Positions 43,500 to 52,249 of a DNA stretch of 64,000 nt are shown piece by piece. The notes beneath the pieces were generated by a model. The model was not told the DNA's origin and did not search any database. It was given only the letters and a program-made list of their open reading frames with translations. Location: positions 186,001 to 250,000 of the forward strand of contig NZ_JAGYKG010000003.1 in NCBI RefSeq assembly GCF_018401815.1, written 5' to 3'. Both the position numbers and the translations under genes were made by a program. Source of the DNA: Nonlabens sp. (GTDB lineage Bacteria; Bacteroidota; Bacteroidia; Flavobacteriales; Flavobacteriaceae). Positions within the stretch are counted from its first letter, which is position 1. Every line of letters starts with the position of its first letter.

Positions 43500-43907
43500 A
43501 TGAAAACTTTATTTATAACATTTATTGCATTACTAGTTTCATTAATTAGCAATGCTCAAGAAACATTTACATTAAAAGTGACTGTTAATAATGCCACGGG
43601 AGACCAAGGGAAGATGGTTTATAGTTTAACTACGGAAAGCCAATTTTTAAAAGCAGCTTTACAAACAGCTAGTATTGAAATTAAAGAAGGTGTGGCTACT
43701 GCCATTTTTGAAAAGGTACCTTATGGTGATTATGCAGTAATTGTTCTTCATGATAAAAACGCTAATGAAAAAATGGATTTCAGCAGTACTGGAATGCCAG
43801 AAGAAGCGTACGGAATGAGTAATAATCCTATGAGTTATGGACCGCCAAGATGGTCCGACGCTAAGTTTACTTTAGCCAGTGATATGGAAATATTTGTGCG
43901 CCTATAG
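43500..43907 (+). CDS. DUF2141 exported protein
   Basis: A 135-residue protein with a signal peptide (cleavage after ISNA near residue 17) and the DUF2141 pattern: KVTVNNATGDQGKMVYSLT, then YGDYAVIVLHDKNANEKMD and GMPEEAYGMSNNP, ending in a RWSDAKFTL strand. The family is periplasmic, small and of unknown role. I chose the ATG at 43500 for the signal peptide. Single gene, divergent from the oxidoreductase gene. Confidence 0.9.
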   Translation: MKTLFITFIALLVSLISNAQETFTLKVTVNNATGDQGKMVYSLTTESQFLKAALQTASIEIKEGVATAIFEKVPYGDYAVIVLHDKNANEKMDFSSTGMPEEAYGMSNNPMSYGPPRWSDAKFTLASDMEIFVRL

Positions 43908-44030
43908 AAGAAAGAACGCGCTTGTAGTAGGTATAAAAAACCTGTAAAGTGCTGAGGGAGTTGATAGATTTCTTGTTAATTTACTCCAAAGAAGACAGGA
44001 TTCTATTGCTTTGAGAATTAAATTCGTAAC

Positions 44031-44942
44031 ATGGTTGTACTTATCACAGGAGCTACGGGTTTAGTAGGTTCAAAAATTTCAGAAGATTTGCTTTCCCTTG
44101 GACATACGGTTCACTATTTAACGACAAGAAAAAGCGCCATTAAAAACGAATCCCATTACAAAGGTTTTTTATGGGATGTTGAGAAAGCTGTTATAGATAT
44201 TTCTTGTATTAAAGAGGTAGATGCTATAGTTCATCTAGCTGGAGAAACTGTTTTTCAAAAATGGACAGATCAAGCAAAAAAGCGTATTCTCAACAGCCGT
44301 ATACATAGCACAGAATTGCTGTTGCGTTTGCTGAAAGAAAACGATCATCAAGTAAAACAGGTAGTGACCGCGAGCGCTATAGGTATTTACCCAGACGACC
44401 AAAACGGAAAAGCGCTAAGAGAAAATGAAATTCCTCCTACAGCAACCAACTTTTTGGCAGAGGTATGTATCGCTTGGGAGAAGGCAGGAGCAAAGTTTCA
44501 AGATCTAGGATTAAAACATGCTGTTGTGCGTATAGGTATCGTCCTTTCTGATAAAGGCGGGGCGTTAGGTCAAATGGCAACACCTGTAAAGTTTTTTGCA
44601 GGAACTGGTTTTGGTAATGGTAAGATGTGGCAAAGTTGGATCGCCATTGACGACCTTTCTGGAATCGTTGTTCATATTCTAAAAAAAGCACTTGAGGGAA
44701 CTTACAATGCCGTGGCTCCCAATCCTGTGAGAAACAGGCCCATGATGGAGCTTATAGGAAAGGTTGTAGCTAAGCCTTTGTTGTTACCTAATGTGCCTAA
44801 AGTTATCATGAAATTAATGCTAGGAGAAATGTCTTCCATAGTTCTCGCTAGTCAGCATGCGAGTAGTGAAAAAATCCAAGAAAACGGTTATCAGTTTCTC
44901 TATCCAGATCTTGAAGGAGCATTAAAAGAGTACCTTAAGTAA
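44031..44942 (+). CDS. TIGR01777 family epimerase (YfcH/SulA type)
   Basis: A 303-residue short-chain dehydrogenase-like protein: VLITGATGLVGSKISEDLL at the N-terminus, VDAIVHLAGETVFQ near residue 63, TASAIGIYP near 112-120 and the C-terminal DUF1731 part with PNPVRNRPMMELIGKV near 230. The family is conserved widely, but its substrate is not known. Single gene. Confidence 0.93.
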   Translation: MVVLITGATGLVGSKISEDLLSLGHTVHYLTTRKSAIKNESHYKGFLWDVEKAVIDISCIKEVDAIVHLAGETVFQKWTDQAKKRILNSRIHSTELLLRLLKENDHQVKQVVTASAIGIYPDDQNGKALRENEIPPTATNFLAEVCIAWEKAGAKFQDLGLKHAVVRIGIVLSDKGGALGQMATPVKFFAGTGFGNGKMWQSWIAIDDLSGIVVHILKKALEGTYNAVAPNPVRNRPMMELIGKVVAKPLLLPNVPKVIMKLMLGEMSSIVLASQHASSEKIQENGYQFLYPDLEGALKEYLK

Positions 44943-45448
44943 AAACAGTAGTTCCTTGACCAGACCCCATCCTTTTTTAGGTGCTCCTTTCTTTTTTCTA
45001 ATTATCTGAACAACTCCAACACCTTATGTTGCTTGATTGAAGCTGATGTGATTACCATAAATAGGATTATAACTGTTTTTTTTTAGTAGAAGTTCTAGAT
45101 CCTGTGTACTATGTATTTCTAATTAGGCATACTCGGCAAACCAGTTGTATAATTACCGATATTTGTTTGAGCTTTTTTAAAGCTCCTGTATTCTGTAAAT
45201 CGATACTTACCGTAATTCCTTACAGAGATTCTTACTTGTCTGATGTTTTTTTTTACGCACCTCCTTTGGTTGGTAATGCTGCAAACATTTTACTTGTTCT
45301 TTCATGTCAGAGGTATTTTAGCAGCTTTAAGCGATCACTAACTGTTCGTGTTTGAAAGAGGAGAGACCCGTATAGAGATCCATAAAATCAGGTTAACAAG
45401 CTTTTGTGAATAAGGAGTACTTAGTGAATCCAGTTCTCGATCATACAT
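44943..45448. other. Intergenic region, no supported gene
   Basis: About 500 bases between the epimerase gene and the YceI terminator. An 83-codon frame starting at a GTG (45104) has no signal, family or ribosome site and I do not accept it. No RNA motif recognised. Confidence 0.4.
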
Positions 45449-45486
45449 AAAAAAGCCTTACTATTAATGATGGCAAGGCTTTTATG
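45449..45486 (-). terminator. Terminator downstream of the YceI gene
   Basis: Arms AAAAGCCTT and AAGGCTTTT with a 15-base loop, 20 bases after the YceI stop; the minus strand then has a T run. Confidence 0.7.
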
Positions 45487-45505
45487 AAAAATATACTGTA
45501 GGTAA

Positions 45506-46171
45506 TTACTTAGTAGCTACTAAATTTACGGTTAGTTTAATATCATCAGAAATTGCTTTGTCAGCGACGATATCTGTAAAAGTGCTAGAACCGTACTGTA
45601 TCCCCCAGTCTGTTCGATCAATGGTGAATTCTTCACTAGTCAACATCATTTTATTCCCGTCGTATTTTACAACTACAGGAAAAGATACGTTTTTAGTAAC
45701 ATCTTTAAGCGTAAGATTTCCTTCTAACATAGTTTTAGCTCCTGCAGTACTTAATCCTGTTACAACAAACTTTGCTGTAGGGAATTTAGGAGTGTTAAAG
45801 AAATCTGTTTCTTTACCTTCTACAGTTCCTTCTAAGTGAGATTTTAGATTTGATGCAGCTTCTCCTTGAAGATCAGTTACTTCAATAGAGGTCATGTCTA
45901 TGGTAAACGTTCCACTTTCTACGGCTTCAGCATTCACTTTTATCATACCGCTGGATAGGGCTATGTTACCCGTGTGGTCTTCGGTAGGTTTGGAGCCTAC
46001 CCATGCAATATTAGATACTTCTGTATCTACAGTATAAGTAACTGCTTCCATAGTAGCTTCTGCAGCTTCAGCTTCAGCTGTGGCATTTACTTCGTTTTGG
46101 TTGTCTTTACAAGCAACAGTAAATGCGATTACCGCTGCCATACTTGTGATTTTTAATAAATTGCGTTTCAT
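45506..46171 (-). CDS. YceI family lipoprotein
   Basis: A 221-residue protein with a lipobox (IAFTVAC, Cys at 21), an Ala/Glu-rich linker at about 24-44 and a YceI lipocalin-like domain: TVDTEVSNIAWVGSKP at its start and FTIDRTDWGIQYGSS near its end. YceI proteins bind isoprenoid chains such as polyprenyl quinones. I chose the ATG ending at 46171. A minus-strand TAnnTTTG element lies 24 bases upstream. Confidence 0.92.
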   Translation of the reverse strand: MKRNLLKITSMAAVIAFTVACKDNQNEVNATAEAEAAEATMEAVTYTVDTEVSNIAWVGSKPTEDHTGNIALSSGMIKVNAEAVESGTFTIDMTSIEVTDLQGEAASNLKSHLEGTVEGKETDFFNTPKFPTAKFVVTGLSTAGAKTMLEGNLTLKDVTKNVSFPVVVKYDGNKMMLTSEEFTIDRTDWGIQYGSSTFTDIVADKAISDDIKLTVNLVATK

Positions 46172-46194
46172 GTTTAAGTGTTGTTTATTTGATA

Positions 46195-46202
46195 CAAAAT
46201 TA
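46195..46202 (-). promoter_or_regulatory. TAnnTTTG promoter element of the YceI gene
   Basis: The minus strand reads TAATTTTG 24 bases before the start codon. Confidence 0.5.
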
Positions 46203-46330
46203 CATGTATATACAAATAAGTAAGTTAAATCTATATTAATTAATTGTAGTGACATTTTGACACAACGATTGGTATGGCAGCACTTTTGCCTTAACGCGGC
46301 TAGGCAGGTGAAGATGATTGTGACTATTGC

Positions 46331-46344
46331 GCTTTCGCGAAAGC
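46331..46344. repeat. GCTTTCGCGAAAGC palindrome, copy 12
   Basis: Intergenic copy 62 bases upstream of grpE; extends to the 16-bp form at 46330-46345. Confidence 0.9.
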
Positions 46345-46406
46345 GTAAACATTAGAAGCACCTCTATAAAAATGTGTTGAATTTATTTAAAATATACCGT
46401 CAGAAA

Positions 46407-46958
46407 ATGGCAAAGGAAAAACAAGAGAAGAACTTGAAAGAGCAGGAAGCACCAGAAATAATGGAGCAAGAAACAGAAGAGATTCAAGAAGAAGTACAGG
46501 AGGAACGAAGTGAGCTTGAAATTCTTGAAGAGCAATTGCAAGTAGAGAAAGATAAATTCCTACGTCTCTTTGCAGAATTTGAGAATTTTAAAAGACGTAC
46601 CGCAAAAGAACGTATGGAACTTTTTAAAACTGCTGGAGAAGGGGTTTTAAAGGACATGTTGCCAGTGTTAGATGATTTTGACAGAGCGATGATCGAGATC
46701 AACAAATCTGAAGATGAACAACTCACCAGCGGTATTAAATTAATTTCAGGTAAACTGCGCAATACTTTAATTAATAAAGGCTTGGAAGAGTTGGAGGTTA
46801 GAGCGGGAGATACTTTTAATGCTGATATACATGAAGCAATTACCCAAATACCAGCACCTAGTGATGATATGAAAGGTAAAATCGTAGATGTGATTGAAAA
46901 AGGATATAAATTAGGAGACAAAATTATTCGTTTTCCAAAAGTAGTGATAGGACAATAA
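46407..46958 (+). CDS. grpE: Nucleotide exchange factor GrpE
   Basis: A 183-residue co-chaperone that releases ADP from DnaK. The acidic, Glu-rich N-terminus and long helix are followed by the core FAEFENFKRRTAKERMEL and the C-terminal beta domain with FNADIHEAITQIPAP and IRFPKVVIGQ, all typical. I chose the ATG at 46407 over a TTG at 46374. dnaJ begins three bases after its stop, so the two form a heat-shock operon; dnaK is elsewhere. Confidence 0.95.
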   Translation: MAKEKQEKNLKEQEAPEIMEQETEEIQEEVQEERSELEILEEQLQVEKDKFLRLFAEFENFKRRTAKERMELFKTAGEGVLKDMLPVLDDFDRAMIEINKSEDEQLTSGIKLISGKLRNTLINKGLEELEVRAGDTFNADIHEAITQIPAPSDDMKGKIVDVIEKGYKLGDKIIRFPKVVIGQ

Positions 46959-46960
46959 TT

Positions 46961-48091
46961 ATGGCAGATTTTTATGATGTATTAGACATTCAAAAAGGAG
47001 CAACTGCTCCAGAGATAAAGAAGGCCTACAGGAAAAAAGCCATTCAGTACCACCCAGATAAAAACCCAGGTGATGCAACTGCAGAAGAGAACTTTAAAAA
47101 AGCTGCAGAAGCTTATGAAACCTTGAGCGATCCTCAAAAGAAGGCGCGGTATGACCAGTTAGGACATCAAGCATATACTTCCGGAGGTGCTGGCGGATTC
47201 GGCGGTGGTTCTGGAGGATTTGACATGGACGATATTTTTAGTCAATTCGGGGATATATTTGGTGGCGGTGGCGGCGGATTCTCTGGTTTTGGAGGATACG
47301 GAGGTAGTCGTGGTGGACAGCGCAGGGTAAAAGGTAAGGATTTACGTATCAGAGTGTCTCTTACGTTAGAAGAAGCAGCAAATGGGGTTGATAAAAAAGT
47401 AAAAGTAAAACGCAAAAAGCAAGCTCCGGGAGTCACTTATAAAACTTGTAGTACGTGTAATGGTAGTGGTCAAGTAACCAGAATTCAAAATACTATTTTG
47501 GGACGTATGCAAACGGCAGCGCCATGTAATGCATGTGGTGGTGCCGGGCAAAGCATTGATAATAAACCTGATGGAGCTGATGCTCAAGGGTTGGTTGCTA
47601 GTGAAGAAACCGTAACTATTCAAATCCCAGCAGGAGTAGAATCAGACATGCGTCTTAAAGTGTCGGGAAAAGGCAATGATGCGCCTGGAAATGGAATAAG
47701 TGGTGATCTGTTGGTAGATATTGAAGTAAAACCTCATGCAGAATTACAAAGGGAAGGAAATAACCTTCATTACGACTTATATGTAAGTGTGCCTGAAGCG
47801 ATCATTGGTACTTCAAAAGAAATTCAAACGGTTACAGGTAAGGTACGTATACCTATAGAGGCAGGAATTCAAAGTGGCAAAATATTAAGATTACGCGGTA
47901 AAGGAATGCCTAGTCTCAATGGTTACGGAACTGGGGATCTGCTAGTACATGTCAATGTATGGACACCCCGCAGCTTAACTAAAGAGCAAAAGGAATTTTT
48001 TGAGAGCATGATGACAGACGCTAATTTTGAACCAGCTCCAGAAAAAGGTGACAAATCTTTTTTTGAAAAGGTAAAAGACATGTTTTCTTAA
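46961..48091 (+). CDS. dnaJ: Chaperone protein DnaJ with two zinc motifs
   Basis: A 376-residue type I Hsp40. The J domain (1-70) has HPDKNPGD with the HPD triad near residues 33-35. A Gly/Phe-rich region follows (about 75-120), then a reduced Cys-rich region and the two C-terminal peptide-binding beta domains. Only two CxxCxGxG motifs are present, CSTCNGSG and CNACGGAG, about 28 residues apart; standard DnaJ has four. One zinc ion could be held instead of two. This is the usual form in flavobacteria. It is coupled to grpE. Confidence 0.95.
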   Translation: MADFYDVLDIQKGATAPEIKKAYRKKAIQYHPDKNPGDATAEENFKKAAEAYETLSDPQKKARYDQLGHQAYTSGGAGGFGGGSGGFDMDDIFSQFGDIFGGGGGGFSGFGGYGGSRGGQRRVKGKDLRIRVSLTLEEAANGVDKKVKVKRKKQAPGVTYKTCSTCNGSGQVTRIQNTILGRMQTAAPCNACGGAGQSIDNKPDGADAQGLVASEETVTIQIPAGVESDMRLKVSGKGNDAPGNGISGDLLVDIEVKPHAELQREGNNLHYDLYVSVPEAIIGTSKEIQTVTGKVRIPIEAGIQSGKILRLRGKGMPSLNGYGTGDLLVHVNVWTPRSLTKEQKEFFESMMTDANFEPAPEKGDKSFFEKVKDMFS

Positions 48092-48184
48092 AGAAAACTT
48101 AATGATTTAGAGAAATTTGTATATCTTTACGTTAACAAAAGGTCAACCAACCCTTTGTTATTTTTCTTTTTCATAGCAATTTTT

Positions 48185-48219
48185 CCCACCTCTTGTTGAA
48201 ACAAGAGGTGGGTTTTTTT
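48185..48219 (+). terminator. Strong terminator after grpE-dnaJ
   Basis: Eleven-base arms CCCACCTCTTG and CAAGAGGTGGG around a six-base loop, followed by seven T. A weaker AACAAAAGGT/ACCCTTTGTT stem lies upstream at about 48134-48159. Confidence 0.92.
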
Positions 48220-48371
48220 ATGGCATTTTTTTATGGATATGATGAGATGCAGCGGCATCCTATCCTATTCTTCTTTTTATCATGACCTTTTGATAAATTT
48301 TCCTATTAAAATATTCTAAATACTTAGTAATACCATATCCTTCTTGTTAATTTAGCGCAATTATTTACTTC

Positions 48372-49301
48372 ATGGGAAACGCGCTAGAAGCTATACATAT
48401 AAAAAAGGATTATGGAAATTATACAGCACTTAATGACGTGTCTATTTCTGTTCCTAAGGGAAGTGTTTATGGATTGTTAGGTCCTAATGGGGCTGGTAAA
48501 ACATCACTAATCAGAATTATTAACCAGATCACCATGCCAGATGAAGGCCACATCTTGCTCAATGGGGAACGATTACAACCCCGACATATTGAAGATATAG
48601 GATACATGCCAGAAGAGCGCGGTCTTTACAAGTCAATGAAAGTAGGAGAGCAGTGCATTTATCTCGCTCAATTAAAAGGATTAACTACAACCCAGGCAAA
48701 AGAACGATTGAACTATTGGTTTGAAAGATTCGAAATACAAGACTGGTGGAATAAAAAACTTCAAGAACTTTCTAAAGGAATGGCTCAAAAGGTACAGTTT
48801 ATAGTAACCGTGATGCACGAGCCTAGTCTGTTGATTTTTGATGAGCCGTTTTCTGGATTCGACCCGGTGAATGCCAATCGTATTAAAGAGGAGATTTTAA
48901 AACTGCGAGATGATGGAGCAACCATTATCTTTTCTACACACCGTATGGAAAGTGTTGAGGAAATGTGCGATCATATTGCATTGATCCACAAATCAAATTT
49001 AGTGCTCGAAGGTAAATTAAGTGAAATCAAACAACACTATAGAGATCGCAACTACGCGGTGTCTTTGATATGTGAAAATATTGATATGGCATTTCAACAA
49101 ATCCCATCAGAATTCAATCCTCAACCTATAGTTTTATCTGGTTTAGATCACACCTTAGATGTGCAAATTAAAATACCCAAAGAAGTAGATGTGTCTATCG
49201 CATTAAATCGATTACTACAACTAGGCGAACTCACCCATTTTAGTGAGGTGATACCAAGTGTGAATGATATTTTTATTAAAACGGTACAGCAGCATGGATA
49301 A
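48372..49301 (+). CDS. ABC transporter ATP-binding protein (NatA-like)
   Basis: A 309-residue ATPase: Walker [11 protein letters not shown] near residue 37, signature LSKGMAQKVQF near 135, Walker B LLIFDEPFSGFDP near 154 and the switch His in IFSTHRM near 188. The C-terminal DUF4162 extension is present. It pairs with the permease gene that overlaps its end by eight bases. NatAB of Bacillus exports sodium ions; the same architecture also covers other exporters, so the substrate is unknown. Confidence 0.92.
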   Translation: MGNALEAIHIKKDYGNYTALNDVSISVPKGSVYGLLGPNGAGKTSLIRIINQITMPDEGHILLNGERLQPRHIEDIGYMPEERGLYKSMKVGEQCIYLAQLKGLTTTQAKERLNYWFERFEIQDWWNKKLQELSKGMAQKVQFIVTVMHEPSLLIFDEPFSGFDPVNANRIKEEILKLRDDGATIIFSTHRMESVEEMCDHIALIHKSNLVLEGKLSEIKQHYRDRNYAVSLICENIDMAFQQIPSEFNPQPIVLSGLDHTLDVQIKIPKEVDVSIALNRLLQLGELTHFSEVIPSVNDIFIKTVQQHG

Positions 49302-50589
49302 ACTGTGGCTTATCATAAAGAGAGAATACCTTAATAAGGTAAGGAATAGGACATTTATCATTATGACGTTTGTAAGTCCGGCACTATTTGTTGGTGTAGC
49401 GTTATTGATAGGATGGTTGACGAGCATCAACTCTGATACCACCAGAAAAATTGCGGTACTCGATCAAACAGATTATGACTATGCAGCACTTTTTAAAGAG
49501 GATGACCGAAGTGAATACATACATCTAGTAGGTGTTTCTAAAGAAGCCGCAATTGCTGCTAGTAAGAAGTCAGATTACTATGGATTGCTACTTATTGAAG
49601 CCAGAGAAGGGCAGTTGGCAACTATTAGCTTTTATTCTGATGATTCTCCTGCCCAAGGGTTTTTAGAGTCTATTGAACACAAAATCAACCAAAAAGCTAC
49701 TGCAAATAATCTAGAAGATGCTGGGATCAATCTTACTATTATTGAGCAACTTACTGTAAATAAGGAATTGCAGTTACAAGACTTTGCTGGTGAAAAAACC
49801 AGTAAAATGTCGGGATGGATTAAAATCGCAGCAGGTGGAGCCGCAGGATATTTATTAATGATGTTTATCATTATATATGGTAATATGGTAATGAGATCTG
49901 TAATAGAAGAAAAGACCAATCGCATTGTAGAAATTATTGTAAGTAGTGTAAAACCTATTTATTTGATGATAGGAAAGATTACAGGTACTTCTCTTGCAGG
50001 AATCACGCAGTTTTTGATTTGGGTGTTTGTAGGCTTTATTCTCATGCTCGTTGCCACTACTTTTTTAGGAGTTGATGCTTTTTCAAATCCAGCAAATGCA
50101 GATGTGATGCTCCAAGCCCAAGACATGAGTAAGATGGAATTAATTTTTAACGACATCGCTCAGCTTCCTCTTTTGAAATTATTAGTATGTTTCTTTATAT
50201 ACTTTATGGGCGGTTACTTCCTATATGCTTCTATTTATACGGCTATAGGTGCAGCTGTTGATAATGAAACAGACACACAACAATTTATGCTGCCAGTCAT
50301 AATTCCCTTAATGCTGGCGATATATGTAGGCTTCTTTTCGGTAATGGATCATCCTCACGGAACTATTGCCGTTATTTTTTCATATATTCCGCTTACTTCT
50401 CCTATAGTGATGTTGATGAGAATACCATTTGGTGACATTGCTTGGTGGGAGATAGCTTTAAGTATGTTGTTGTTGTATGCAAGTATTATAGGTGTTGCGA
50501 TGCTTGCAGCAAAGATTTATAGAATAGGAATATTGATGTACGGTAAAAAGACCAACTGGAAAGAACTTTATAAATGGTTGCGTTACTAA
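49294..50589 (+). CDS. ABC transporter permease (NatB/ABC-2 type)
   Basis: A 431-residue permease: one membrane segment near residue 20-42, a large extracytoplasmic domain (about 45-175), and five to six membrane segments from about 180 to 420. The block YGNMVMRSVIEEKTNRIVEIIVSSVKP after the second membrane segment is the ABC-2 family signature. The start at 49294 overlaps the ATPase gene end by eight bases, so the two subunits are translationally coupled. Confidence 0.92.
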   Translation: MDKLWLIIKREYLNKVRNRTFIIMTFVSPALFVGVALLIGWLTSINSDTTRKIAVLDQTDYDYAALFKEDDRSEYIHLVGVSKEAAIAASKKSDYYGLLLIEAREGQLATISFYSDDSPAQGFLESIEHKINQKATANNLEDAGINLTIIEQLTVNKELQLQDFAGEKTSKMSGWIKIAAGGAAGYLLMMFIIIYGNMVMRSVIEEKTNRIVEIIVSSVKPIYLMIGKITGTSLAGITQFLIWVFVGFILMLVATTFLGVDAFSNPANADVMLQAQDMSKMELIFNDIAQLPLLKLLVCFFIYFMGGYFLYASIYTAIGAAVDNETDTQQFMLPVIIPLMLAIYVGFFSVMDHPHGTIAVIFSYIPLTSPIVMLMRIPFGDIAWWEIALSMLLLYASIIGVAMLAAKIYRIGILMYGKKTNWKELYKWLRY

Positions 50590-50591
50590 TT

Positions 50592-51488
50592 ATGGAAATA
50601 GATTGGGATAAAATAGAGGAGTTTTTCACCTATCCTATAGTAGGATCAAGAAATTCAGAAGGGTTTCATTTTGATACTTGGATGCTTATCCTAGCTGTTT
50701 TTGCGATTTTTGTTACCACTTTAATATTAAGGGGAATTAAAAAAGTGATTACCCGAAAAATGGATACTACAGATAAATTAAAGTTTGATAGTGTTTTTAA
50801 GTTTTTTAATTACCTGGTTTATATTATAGTCGTCATCACTGTATTTCATTCTAGCGGAGTACAACTTACGGGACTTCTAACGGCCAGTGCTGCCTTATTT
50901 GTGGGGCTGGGTTTTGCCTTACAAGACTTGTTTAAAGATATTATTGCAGGAATCACCATTCTTACAGACCGATCTGTCTTAGTAAATGATGTGATTGAAA
51001 TGAATGGTAAAGTGGGGCGTGTTTTTGAGGTCAAGCTTAGAAGTACTAGAATTGTTACTAGAGACGATAAGATTTTAATTATCCCTAATCATCTCTTTAT
51101 GTCAGAGTCTGTTTATAACTATACTCAAAATCACCCAAAAACTAGGGAGCATGTGCTAGTAGGCGTTGCTTATGGAAGTGATACAGAGTTAGTAGAAAGG
51201 CTTTTGGTGAGTTGCGCAGTTCAGCAAAAAGGAATTCTTAAAAGTCCAGAACCATTTGTAATGTTTAATGATTTTGGTGATAGTTCTTTAAATTTTGGGA
51301 TTTATTTTTTTGTAAAAGACTCCTTTGCAGAGCCTCGAATTAAAAGCGCTTTGCGTTTTGCTATTGACAAAGCCTTTAGAGAAAATGGGGTTAGCATTCC
51401 TTTTCCACAAAGGGACTTACACATTATTTCTCGATCCTCTGTCAATGAAGAATCTAATACTATCAAGGATGAAGAGTCACCGATATGA
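50592..51488 (+). CDS. Small-conductance mechanosensitive ion channel (MscS family)
   Basis: A 298-residue channel with three N-terminal membrane segments (the last about 85-125 with the pore-lining pattern GLLTASAALFVGLGFALQDL and FKDIIAGI) and the beta and alpha-beta cytosolic domains (VIEMNGKVGRVFEVKL, then IPNHLFMSESVYNYT). Such channels open on osmotic downshift. The start is two bases after the permease stop, so it may share the transcript. The frame is open upstream to 50574, but the ATG at 50592 is the natural start. Confidence 0.92.
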   Translation: MEIDWDKIEEFFTYPIVGSRNSEGFHFDTWMLILAVFAIFVTTLILRGIKKVITRKMDTTDKLKFDSVFKFFNYLVYIIVVITVFHSSGVQLTGLLTASAALFVGLGFALQDLFKDIIAGITILTDRSVLVNDVIEMNGKVGRVFEVKLRSTRIVTRDDKILIIPNHLFMSESVYNYTQNHPKTREHVLVGVAYGSDTELVERLLVSCAVQQKGILKSPEPFVMFNDFGDSSLNFGIYFFVKDSFAEPRIKSALRFAIDKAFRENGVSIPFPQRDLHIISRSSVNEESNTIKDEESPI

Positions 51489-52249
51489 TTAAAATCAGGT
51501 ACGATAGTGGTGTTTGTTTTCGCTTTCGCGAAAGCGTTCTGCTAAGGAACCGATTGATTTACAGCAGCGTATAGTTAGTTCCTTCAGCGTAAATCTGAAA
51601 ATAGCTTTAAAAGATGTCGAGCTTTGTAAATGTGCCGCTTAAAGTAGGTGAAGGAACTTATATCGTACCATTTCTAAATGATATCGTAAAAGAAAATGTT
51701 TAATTTGCTGATTTTTGATCGAATGCTTACGAACGTTTTGAAATAGGTGGAGGTTATTCTGTAACAAGAAGCGCATATTTAATTAAAAGTAAAAAAATAG
51801 AGGAGGTGGCGGCAAGCCGTGGCGGCTCGTAGTTAGGGTTCCATATGCCACCACTGCAGTCCAACTGTTACCATTGCCTTATCTCAATTAGTTCATAGTG
51901 GTAAATGGATGGTGGTGCTTTGCTTTGGGAGCCACTAAAATGAATTTAACATACAAGGTCAATGATTAAAGTAACCTTCAACGCTGAGCTAGATGGGATG
52001 TATGTTATACAGCTATTTAAAACAAGGAGCCTACCCCAAGAGGTGCAGCTGGGAAGGTTGTTAAGACAGTTGACAGGATTGGTCCAGGATAGGATATATT
52101 TTTATGTAACATATTTCAGCTTATATTTAGGCAGTCTATACTTTTATAAAAGACATGGGTTGGAGAGATACTAATACTGATGATGTAGTCGCGCTCAATT
52201 ATAGCAACACATTTTACTCATGACTAGAATTAAAATTTAAAATTTAATA
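51489..52249. other. Decayed or non-coding region between mscS-like and ntrC-like genes
   Basis: A 760-base gap with a palindrome copy (51522-51535) and short frames that look protein-like but are interrupted. One frame from about 51615 reads MSSFVNVPLKVGEG, TYIVPFLNDIVKENV and then stops; after the stop the same frame continues as YERFEIGGGYSVTRSAYLIK before another stop. A further frame at 51962-52174 (MIKVTFNAELDG...) is unsupported. I cannot name the ancestral gene. No transposase, integrase or att-like repeat was seen. Confidence 0.4.
51522..51535. repeat. GCTTTCGCGAAAGC palindrome, copy 13
   Basis: Intergenic copy 34 bases after the MscS stop; extends to the 16-bp form at 51521-51536. 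Confidence 0.9.

Noticed and set aside
45104..45355. 83-codon frame starting with GTG in the gap before the YceI gene
   Set aside because: No promoter element, signal peptide, ribosome site or recognisable family, and the composition is not protein-like.
51962..52174. 70-codon frame beginning MIKVTFNAELDG before the ntrC-like gene
   Set aside because: Located in a decayed gap with other broken frames; no promoter or family. It could be a remnant but not a supported gene.
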